DNA from: VRUE01 sp963788975
GTDB taxonomy: Bacteria > Actinomycetota > Thermoleophilia > Solirubrobacterales > 70-9
Assembly: GCA_963788975.1 (NCBI GenBank)
Contig: CAWBIJ010000004.1
Coordinates: 1,178,001-1,242,000, forward strand
Reading direction: 5' to 3'
Length of the DNA stretch: 64,000 nt
Position 1 is the first letter of the stretch. Every line of letters begins with the position of its first letter. The notes under the pieces are model-generated. The model had not been told where the DNA came from. It did not search any database and worked only from the letters and a program-made list of their open reading frames with translations. A program made the position numbers and the translations under genes. Of this stretch, positions 58,378 to 64,000 are shown piece after piece.

Positions 58378-59407
58378 GCTCGAGCGCGCAGACGAAGGGA
58401 GTTGGTGCCGGGAAGTCCGGCAGCTCCCTGAGCCTGCGGGAAATCGCCGGCGATGCCAGCGCGAGCAACGCGAGCAGCGCGGCGATGGGGACGAAGAAGG
58501 AGGCCCCTGATCCGGAGGTGGTTACGCCGGTTGCCGATCCCATCGGCGATCCGGGAGCGTCCGGAGACGCAGGGGCATTGAAGTGTGGAATTGCGCCCGC
58601 GGCGGGACCGAGCAGCATCGAGGGCTGGGCGCCCGCGAGACCGATCGAGCCGTTCGGGCTCTCGACGCTGAGGAGATCGATCGCAGCTGTGTCGGCTGTG
58701 TAGGTCGCCGGCACGCTCTCCCCCGCCTCGGGAAGGAGTCCCAGCCAGGCGCCGGCCAGCAGGTTCTTGCCGACCGGCGCCTGGTGGAGCGGGAGGGTCT
58801 GATTCGGCGGTGCTGCGGGTGCTGCCGGATCCGCCGGTCCTTGACCTGGGAGCACAGGAAGTACGGTCTTCTCAGCCGAGGCGACGAGGTCCAAGGTTCG
58901 GACCTGAACCTCGTTACTCAGCCGGTCCACCCCTTTGACTGCCTGCGCGACGGGCGTGGCGATCTTCTCGGGGAGTGGCGCTGCCGCCACAGCCTCGGAA
59001 GTGCTCTGGAGGGTTCTGGAAGTCTCTTCGCCGGTCCTGGCGACGAGGTCAGAGACTGGTCGGTCGCCGGTCTCAGAAGCTGCCATGGCTCCAACATCGG
59101 CGGTTACATCGGAGACGGTGCGGACCGCGTCGGAAGCAGGACTGGATGGAGCAGGAGTGGGAGTAGGAGCAGGCGGGGGAGCAGCTGCAGCTGTCGCCGG
59201 TTCCTCGTCCACCGGCGCGACTTCGGGCGTCTCCGCGGCAGGTTCCGGAGCGACTTCGGCGACCTCGCTCAGTGCGGCCCCGGCGCCGGTTGCCTCAGGC
59301 ACCTGGCCCCTGACCGGAGCCGCTGCAAGAAGCGCCGCGAGCGTCGCCCCCAGAAGGAACCAGAAAGCGAATTTGCTTCTCGGTAGATATCTGACTGAGA
59401 CGCCCAC
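58367..59407 (-). CDS. Pro/Ala-rich exported protein with C-terminal anchor
   Basis: 346 residues: signal/anchor helix (FAFWFLLGATLAALLAAAPV), a Pro/Ala/Glu-rich region, a middle part with predicted helices (VARTGEETSRTLQSTSEAV), and a C-terminal membrane helix (FFVPIAALLALLALASPA) followed by ISRRLRELPDFPAPTPFVCALERPG in two short stretches. The helix followed by basic residues and FVCALERPG has the layout of a sorting or anchoring signal. Directly upstream of the five-repeat protein gene on the same strand; co-expression plausible. Confidence 0.75.
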   Translation of the reverse strand: MGVSVRYLPRSKFAFWFLLGATLAALLAAAPVRGQVPEATGAGAALSEVAEVAPEPAAETPEVAPVDEEPATAAAAPPPAPTPTPAPSSPASDAVRTVSDVTADVGAMAASETGDRPVSDLVARTGEETSRTLQSTSEAVAAAPLPEKIATPVAQAVKGVDRLSNEVQVRTLDLVASAEKTVLPVLPGQGPADPAAPAAPPNQTLPLHQAPVGKNLLAGAWLGLLPEAGESVPATYTADTAAIDLLSVESPNGSIGLAGAQPSMLLGPAAGAIPHFNAPASPDAPGSPMGSATGVTTSGSGASFFVPIAALLALLALASPAISRRLRELPDFPAPTPFVCALERPG

Positions 59408-59658
59408 GAGCGAGCCAGACTACCCAATATTTGTCCAAATTCACACTGATTTTTAAAGTCTGGCCGAGGCTCGATTTATGGTCGAGACTCAGGCTAAGAG
59501 CCAAAATCCCTGCACGTAAGCGTGACTTTGGATCAGCCCCGGCGGCTTTCCCGCAAATGTTAAGAAGACGGCTGAGCCCCTACGCCAAAACGCGCGCTCG
59601 GCGAAGCGTGCTTCGCTCAGCGGTCAGTCAGTCGCGCGGGGGTTCGCGACTCAGCGGG
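59408..59658. promoter_or_regulatory. AT-rich 251-base gap upstream of the anchored protein gene
   Basis: Contains an AT-rich run (CAATATTTGTCCAAATTCAC, 59425-59444) unusual for this genome and flanked by GCCAGAC (59414-59420) and GTCTGGC (59458-59464). Probably holds the promoter of the minus-strand gene ending at 58367. No gene seen in the gap. Confidence 0.35.
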
Positions 59659-59913
59659 TCAGTAGCGCGGGGGCTCGCGAACTTCGCGGCGTTCTTCGGC
59701 GACGCGCTCGTCGGGGGGCAGCGCCGCTTCGCGACGGCGAGCCCGGTCCGACCAGATCGCCTCTTGGAAGAAGGAGAGGACGAGGCCGGCGACGCCGGCG
59801 ATCATCAGGATCAGGCCTACCGTGTCGATGCTGACGCCCTCGACACGGAGATTCGTCGCGTAGCGCAGGATCGCCCCTACGGCGATCAGGAATATGGCTC
59901 CGGCGATCGTCAC
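59659..59913 (-). CDS. DUF6458-like small membrane protein
   Basis: 84 residues from GTG 59911-59913 (ten more codons are open upstream). Two membrane helices (TIAGAIFLIAVGAILRYATN, TVGLILMIAGVAGLVLSFF), then a charged tail. Matches the DUF6458 layout, common in actinobacteria. Function unknown. Confidence 0.75.
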   Translation of the reverse strand: MTIAGAIFLIAVGAILRYATNLRVEGVSIDTVGLILMIAGVAGLVLSFFQEAIWSDRARRREAALPPDERVAEERREVREPPRY

Positions 59914-59985
59914 GCGAGCCTCTCTACCCGAGGTACGAAGCATCGAAACGGTCGCTCGCCAGGGTCACGATCATCCGTCCCCGGC

Positions 59986-60231
59986 TCAACCGCGGATCGC
60001 CTTGCCGGCGATGTTCTTCAGCCGGGTCCTGTCACGCTGTGGGAGGGCGCTAGGGCGTCCCTTTGACCTCTTGACCAGACGCAGCAGTTCCTGCTGTTCC
60101 TTCTTGGTCAGGTTGTCTTTGACTCGCTCCCGCCCCTTCTCGACGAGCCAGACCGCGACGACCCAAACCAGCTTCCACGGAACTCGCCGCCAAACGGCGG
60201 GCACGGCGCGTCGAGCGATCCACAGGGGCAT
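59986..60231 (-). CDS. Small basic membrane protein
   Basis: 81 residues. One hydrophobic stretch (VPWKLVWVVAVWLVE) and a basic helical half (DNLTKKEQQELLRLVKRSKG, RDRTRLKNIAGKAIRG). No motif recognised; spaced separately from neighbours, likely real because of its balanced composition in a single frame. Confidence 0.65.
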   Translation of the reverse strand: MPLWIARRAVPAVWRRVPWKLVWVVAVWLVEKGRERVKDNLTKKEQQELLRLVKRSKGRPSALPQRDRTRLKNIAGKAIRG

Positions 60232-60260
60232 TTGCGTGACCTACCCCGCCGGCGGAGATG

Positions 60261-61046
60261 TCAACCCGGACGCGATTCGCTCGAGGAAGCCAGCTGGCAG
60301 CTCGGGCACCAGTAGGTGGTGCGGTTGGCGTCGCCTTGGCCGCGCGCGGCGATCGACGTGTCGCAGGCGGTGCAGGGCTGGCCGGCGCGGCGGTAGACGG
60401 CGCGGGCCTGTCGCCCACGTTCGACCGCCTCCCGCATCAGGTCGTGGGCCGCTTGGAGGACGCGCTGCAACTGCTCGGTGGAGAGCTCGCCGACCGGGCG
60501 CCAGGGATCGACCCGGGCGGCGAAGCAAGCCTCGCTCTTGAAGATGTTGCCGATCCCGGCGACCAAGGTCTGATCGAGCAGGACATCGCCGAGGGTGCGA
60601 TCGGGCACCGCGCCGAGGGAGCGGGCGACGGCCTCGGCGTCGAAATCCCCATCGAGGACGTCAGGTCCGAGGCGAGCGAGCACCGGGTCGCGGCGCAGCG
60701 CCTCGGCCCTGAGGACCCTCAGCGTCGGCCCGCCGAACTGCACCGCCTCCGCTTCGGCTCCCCTCAGCACGACCCAAGCGGCTCCGGCCGGCTTGCGCCA
60801 GCGTTCTCCCCGCCGGTAGACGTGCCAGGAGCCGCTCATCCCCAGGTGGCTGGGGAGGACGAGATCGCCGAAGCGAAGCAGCAGATGCTTGCCGTGCGCG
60901 TCCACTCGCTCGAGCGTCGCCCCGTCCAGCCGCTCGATCCCGGCGGCTCGCCCGCGCGGGTTCGGAGCGGCGACGGCGACTTTCTCCTCGCCGAGCGCCG
61001 CTCCGATCCGCCGGGCGGCACGGTGGATCGTGTCGCCCTCGGCCAA
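60261..61046 (-). CDS. Fpg/Nei-family DNA glycosylase with Ala2
   Basis: Base-excision repair glycosylase/AP lyase by family. 261 residues. N-terminal AEGDTIHRAARRI replaces the usual PEGD; Glu3 is present but catalytic Pro2 is Ala. Other hallmarks: GKHLLLRFGD, LPSHLGMSGSWHVYR, LDQTLVAGIGNIFKSEA (helix-two-turn-helix) and a Cys4 zinc finger CTACD ... YWCPSCQ with the DNA-binding Arg in ANRTTYW. The TTG start directly follows the previous gene's TAG in the same frame. NEIL3-type enzymes use a non-proline N-terminus, so activity may persist. Confidence 0.87.
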   Translation of the reverse strand: MAEGDTIHRAARRIGAALGEEKVAVAAPNPRGRAAGIERLDGATLERVDAHGKHLLLRFGDLVLPSHLGMSGSWHVYRRGERWRKPAGAAWVVLRGAEAEAVQFGGPTLRVLRAEALRRDPVLARLGPDVLDGDFDAEAVARSLGAVPDRTLGDVLLDQTLVAGIGNIFKSEACFAARVDPWRPVGELSTEQLQRVLQAAHDLMREAVERGRQARAVYRRAGQPCTACDTSIAARGQGDANRTTYWCPSCQLASSSESRPG

Positions 61047-61601
61047 CTAGGACCGCGGGGGTGTCTGGCTCTGCTGCCCCGCCTGTTCGCCGACCTCGGA
61101 GGCGTTCTCCTGGACGCTCGACCTCATCCCGTCGGCCTGTTCCCGGCCGGCTTCCTTGGCCGTGTCGACGGCCTGTTCGGCTGCCTGTCCGGCGACGTCC
61201 TTGCCGCGCTCGAGCGCCTCCTGACCTGTTTCCATCGCCTTTTCCTTCACTTCGTCGGCGAGCGGCCCGACGCGCTCGTCCTCGACACGCGTGCCCGGCA
61301 GCATCATGCCGAGGAGGAACCCGGTCGCCACGCCGCCGAGGGCGAGCCCGAGCGGGTTTTCCTGGGCGATGCCGACGGCCTGCTGCGCTCCTTCCTTCAT
61401 CTGCTCTCCTTCCGGTGTCGCGTCGCTTATGTGCGATGTCGTACTTGCCATCTGCGCGCGCAAGCGCTCCTTCTTCTCGGCAAACGACTCCTTCACGCGC
61501 GACTTGACGTCGGTCTTGTGCGCGAGCGCACCGACCGTGTCGCCCATTTCCGCTCTCGTCTGCTCTATGTCCTGCCTGATCTGGCCTGGGTCTTGGCCCA
61601 T
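61047..61601 (-). CDS. DUF3618 domain protein
   Basis: 184 residues. DPGQIRQDIEQTRAEMGDTVGAL is the DUF3618 signature. A hydrophobic segment (GLALGGVATGFLLGMML) follows at about 85-105, then an amphipathic helix tail with Ala/Glu/Gln repeats. ATG 61599-61601. Third gene of a membrane-stress-like operon with the holin-family and coiled-coil genes; stop abuts the glycosylase start. Confidence 0.85.
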   Translation of the reverse strand: MGQDPGQIRQDIEQTRAEMGDTVGALAHKTDVKSRVKESFAEKKERLRAQMASTTSHISDATPEGEQMKEGAQQAVGIAQENPLGLALGGVATGFLLGMMLPGTRVEDERVGPLADEVKEKAMETGQEALERGKDVAGQAAEQAVDTAKEAGREQADGMRSSVQENASEVGEQAGQQSQTPPRS

Positions 61602-61990
61602 TGCACGTCCTCCTTCACGCTTTCGACGGTCTGTTCGGGTGCGGGAGGCATTCCCTCCCTGACTCGGTCCCTTCCGGCAAGGGCGAGGATGCCCGCGGCT
61701 CCTGCCCAGATCGCGGTGACGATCAGCGCGGCCACCCACGTATCCATCGCCTCCGCGAGCAGAAGGATGAGAGTGGCAGTGAGCGCACCGAGCGCGAGCA
61801 GGCCGGTCACGCCGGCGCCGCCGAGCATTCCCGCGCCTACTCCGGCCGTCTTGCCCTTCTGGGCGAGCTCGGCCTTGGCGAGATCGAGCTCCTGGCGGAC
61901 CAGGGTCGAGGTCTGCTCGGAGAGTTGCTTGATCAGTTCTCCGGTCGAGCTTGCTCGTAGGCCCGTGTCGTGTCCGTTGTGGGCCTTCAT
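61565..61990 (-). CDS. Phage-holin-family (DUF1469-like) membrane protein
   Basis: 141 residues from ATG 61988-61990. ASSTGELIKQLSEQTSTLVRQELDLAKAEL in two short stretches is the typical N-terminal helix of actinobacterial holin-superfamily III proteins, followed by two membrane helices (GVTGLLALGALTATLILLLAE, WVAALIVTAIWAGAAGILAL). Overlaps both neighbours. Function unknown; probably envelope integrity. Confidence 0.87.
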   Translation of the reverse strand: MKAHNGHDTGLRASSTGELIKQLSEQTSTLVRQELDLAKAELAQKGKTAGVGAGMLGGAGVTGLLALGALTATLILLLAEAMDTWVAALIVTAIWAGAAGILALAGRDRVREGMPPAPEQTVESVKEDVQWAKTQARSGRT

Positions 61991-62568
61991 CGACCAATCA
62001 CCGGGTCCACGGGGACTCGCACCCCCTCCTCCGCGTCGGGCGCCACGGCGACCCCGGGCGGGATGACAGGGGGAGTCGAGGACTGCACTTCTCGGGTCGG
62101 CCTTTCCGAGCGCGCCCGCCCCTGGTACCGCGATTGGCTCGAAGCCTTGAGGAAGCGGGCCGCGGCGATGCCCACTACGACGCCGCCCGCAAGCACCGCC
62201 CACGGCCGACGCCGTCCGAACTCCTCGAGGTCTGAAAGCAGCCTGTCGGTATCCGACTCGCTGAGATAGGAACCGAGCTGCTCGGTCCGCTCGGCCGCCT
62301 GGTCCGCCAGCTTGGCCGGTGTCTCTTTGCCCTGGTTGCGCAGCTCCTCGCCGACGCTGCGTAGGTCCCCGGCGGTTCCGGACACCTTCTCGCCCGCCTG
62401 TGTCGAGCGCTGGTCGACTTGTTCACGCAGGATGTCCTGTGCCTTGGCGCCGGCCTCCTGCGCCTTTTCCTGGGCCTGGCCGGCAGCCTGCTGCACCGTT
62501 TCCTGGGCCCCTGACGATTCCTGTCCTTCCGCCGACGGCGTCGCCGGCGGACTGCTTGCATCGGTCAT
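61987..62568 (-). CDS. Coiled-coil single-pass membrane protein
   Basis: 193 residues. Gln/Ala/Glu-rich helix (ETVQQAAGQAQEKAQEAGAK), QLGSYLSESDTDRLLSDLEEF, one membrane helix (PWAVLAGGVVVGIAAARFL) and a disordered tail. Begins with ATG 62566-62568 preceded by GGAGG eight bases upstream. First of the three-gene operon. Confidence 0.8.
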   Translation of the reverse strand: MTDASSPPATPSAEGQESSGAQETVQQAAGQAQEKAQEAGAKAQDILREQVDQRSTQAGEKVSGTAGDLRSVGEELRNQGKETPAKLADQAAERTEQLGSYLSESDTDRLLSDLEEFGRRRPWAVLAGGVVVGIAAARFLKASSQSRYQGRARSERPTREVQSSTPPVIPPGVAVAPDAEEGVRVPVDPVIGR

Positions 62569-62667
62569 CGCAAACCTCCAAGGTTGCGTCCCCCGGTCCC
62601 CCGTCCCACTCCCTGGGTGCCCGTTATGCGGAGGAGGCAAACAGGACGCAGCGCCCTTAACGCTGAG

Positions 62668-63630
62668 TCACGCCAGGGAGGTCCAGAGCCGCTCCTCGGC
62701 CTCCGCGACCTGGTGAGCGGCGGCGTCGATATCGCCCCAGAGAGCGGGATCCGGCTCATCGCGCTCGCTGGCGGCGTGGAAGACAGTCGCCAGCTCGGTC
62801 CAGCGGGCGGCGGCCTCGGCGGCCAGCTGGGCCTCGGGGCGGCCGGCCTCCTCGAGGAAGCGCGAGTACATGAGGCGGAAGGCGCCGCCGCCGGTGCCGC
62901 GACGCTCGATCACCTGGTAGCCGAAGCGGGCGCACCACTGCCAGTCCTCAACGACCTCGGGCCAGGAGCCGGCCTCCTCGGCCAGCCGGCGCACGGCGTC
63001 GAGGCCGGAGAAGTTCCGAAACTCGGGCTCGACCATCGCCTTGGCGGCGCGCTCGATCGCGGCCGGTATCGCCGCGCGCAACTGCTCCTGCGAGACCGCG
63101 CCCGAGGCCGTGAACATGTGGCCGGAGAGGGGGTAGGCGGGATGGCTGCTGTGGCGCGCCTTGTCGAGGTTCTCCAGGCGGGTCGTCTGCAGCTCCTCGA
63201 AGCCGGTGTCGGAGAGGTGGGCGACCTCATCGTCGTAGCCGGCCAGCACCACCGCGTGGCCCGGGAAGTGGGCCGAGTTGCCGTAATGGTCCAGGTAATA
63301 GAGGTCGGTGAGCAGGAGCACCGGGTTGCCGGCATCGACCTCGGCGCGGGCTGCCTCCCAGGCGTTGCCGTCTCCCTCTTCGAAGGTGCGCATCTGCAGC
63401 GCCGCCCCGGTCAGCTCGTCGAAGCTCTCCTCGAGGCGGGCGGTGCGGCCGTTGAACCAGCGGCTGGGGGAGGCGTCCTCCAGGGTGACGTAGTAGAAGC
63501 AGGCGCCGGCGCCGAGGCCGAACGCCATCTCCTCGCTGATCTCGACGCCGTGGAAGCCGAGCAGGTTGCGCAGGGCGGTCGAGCCGCAGTGGTGGCCAGG
63601 CGTGTGGGTGTAGCCGGGGACGGAAGTCAT
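62668..63630 (-). CDS. BtrH-like/DUF4872 protein
   Basis: 320 residues from ATG 63628-63630. GYTHTPGHHCGSTALRNLL holds a potential nucleophile Cys, and HFPGHAVVLAGYDDE a candidate catalytic His, the papain-like pattern of butirosin BtrH, an acyltransferase moving an acyl group from a carrier protein to an aminoglycoside. C-terminal helical domain of DUF4872 type. No other natural-product genes are nearby; function may be transfer or hydrolysis. Confidence 0.8.
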   Translation of the reverse strand: MTSVPGYTHTPGHHCGSTALRNLLGFHGVEISEEMAFGLGAGACFYYVTLEDASPSRWFNGRTARLEESFDELTGAALQMRTFEEGDGNAWEAARAEVDAGNPVLLLTDLYYLDHYGNSAHFPGHAVVLAGYDDEVAHLSDTGFEELQTTRLENLDKARHSSHPAYPLSGHMFTASGAVSQEQLRAAIPAAIERAAKAMVEPEFRNFSGLDAVRRLAEEAGSWPEVVEDWQWCARFGYQVIERRGTGGGAFRLMYSRFLEEAGRPEAQLAAEAAARWTELATVFHAASERDEPDPALWGDIDAAAHQVAEAEERLWTSLA

Positions 63631-63656
63631 CGACTGCGGATTATCCTGCTGCCGCG

Positions 63657-64000
63657 ATGGCGGGCGCCGACCTGAGACTGCTGCACACGATGCGGACACG
63701 CGGGCACACCCCTGCGCTGGAGACGGCGGCGAAGGCGCTCGGCAAGACCGGCAACAACGGCGCGGTCTGGCTCGCGCTCGGTGTTGTCCTGGCGATCGTC
63801 GACTCCTCCAACCGTGAGGCCTGGTTGATCTGCGCGGCGCTGGGGCCGATCGCGATTGGGCTCAACTACGCGGTGAAGCTCGTCGTGCGCCGCCCGCGTC
63901 CCGTGCTCGAGGGGCTGCCGCCGCTTGGCGGGGCGCCAAGCTCGCTCAGCTTTCCCTCTGCCCACGCCACCTCGTCCTTCGCCGTCGCCACCGCGATGGT
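63657..64000 (+). CDS. PAP2-family phosphatase, N-terminal part (runs off the right edge)
   Basis: About 114 residues visible from ATG 63657. Hydrophobic helix GAVWLALGVVLAIVDS, then KLVVRRPRPVLEG (the K-x6-RP motif) and SSLSFPSAHATSSFA (the PSGH-like motif with Ser and His). These are PAP2/phosphatidic acid phosphatase signatures for lipid phosphate hydrolysis, e.g. undecaprenyl pyrophosphate recycling. Divergent from the BtrH-like gene. The third motif lies outside the window. Confidence 0.9.
   Translation, partial: MAGADLRLLHTMRTRGHTPALETAAKALGKTGNNGAVWLALGVVLAIVDSSNREAWLICAALGPIAIGLNYAVKLVVRRPRPVLEGLPPLGGAPSSLSFPSAHATSSFAVATAM

Overview
The window is high-GC bacterial chromosome. The order rpsF-ssb-rpsR-rplI-(membrane gene)-dnaB-dnaC-like-purA, many GTG/TTG starts, an MprAB/PepD-like signalling-protease operon, DUF6458, DUF3618 and FlgM-like small proteins, and secreted proteins with basic C-terminal tails point to Actinomycetota, most likely class Thermoleophilia (Solirubrobacterales). 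The taxon is an inference from gene content. I see no rRNA, CRISPR array, prophage or insertion sequence. Both ends cut genes: purA on the left, a PAP2-family phosphatase on the right.

Layout. 1-5.6 kb: replication and ribosomal-protein operon on the minus strand. 5.6-8.4 kb: trehalose genes otsA and a TreT-like glycosyltransferase. 8.5-11.4 kb: response regulator, sensor kinase and HtrA-type protease. 11.5-18.3 kb: a FlgM-like small protein, thiL, a flippase-like membrane protein, an MptB-like mannosyltransferase, a class A penicillin-binding protein, a mini-MscS channel and a CPBP protease. 18.3-22.2 kb: an unusual 8/4 tRNA-like gene, an L,D-transpeptidase, two small-molecule/membrane genes and a YceH-PyrE fusion. 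22.2-32.2 kb: three very large secreted proteins (NHL/propeller protein, a four-repeat surface protein, a subtilase with a duplicated C-terminal domain). 32.2-34.9 kb: tRNA-Arg(CCT), a small protein plus nucleotidyltransferase pair, and lineage-specific genes. 34.9-37.9 kb: galT, an SPFH/NfeD pair and a TlpA-like lipoprotein. 38-41.2 kb: an SF2 helicase with an acidic insertion, overlapping antisense with birA, which itself carries an in-frame palindromic insertion. 41.3-47.5 kb: heme synthesis (cobA-hemD, hemC, hemA) joined to cytochrome c maturation genes ccmABCD. 47.5-49.5 kb: methyltransferase and ATP-grasp ligase. 49.6-56.2 kb: coiled-coil protein, aldehyde dehydrogenase, rarA, a structured intergenic RNA candidate, a TauE-like transporter, DUF1385, methylmalonyl-CoA epimerase and a methyltransferase. 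56.3-59.4 kb: a secreted Gly/Asp/Ala/Asn five-repeat protein and a Pro/Ala-rich anchored partner. 59.6-64 kb: small membrane proteins, an Fpg/Nei glycosylase with Ala in place of the catalytic Pro2, a three-gene DUF3618/holin-like operon, a BtrH-like protein and the PAP2 phosphatase.

Functionally the window joins core replication/translation and heme supply to a large cell-envelope programme: peptidoglycan synthesis and L,D-crosslinking, mannosylation, envelope-stress signalling with a protease, and several very large exported proteins. The features that best merit a second look are the allo-tRNA-like gene, the YceH-PyrE fusion, the palindrome inside birA, the structured RNA near 53.1 kb and the repeat-built secreted protein at 56.3-58.3 kb.
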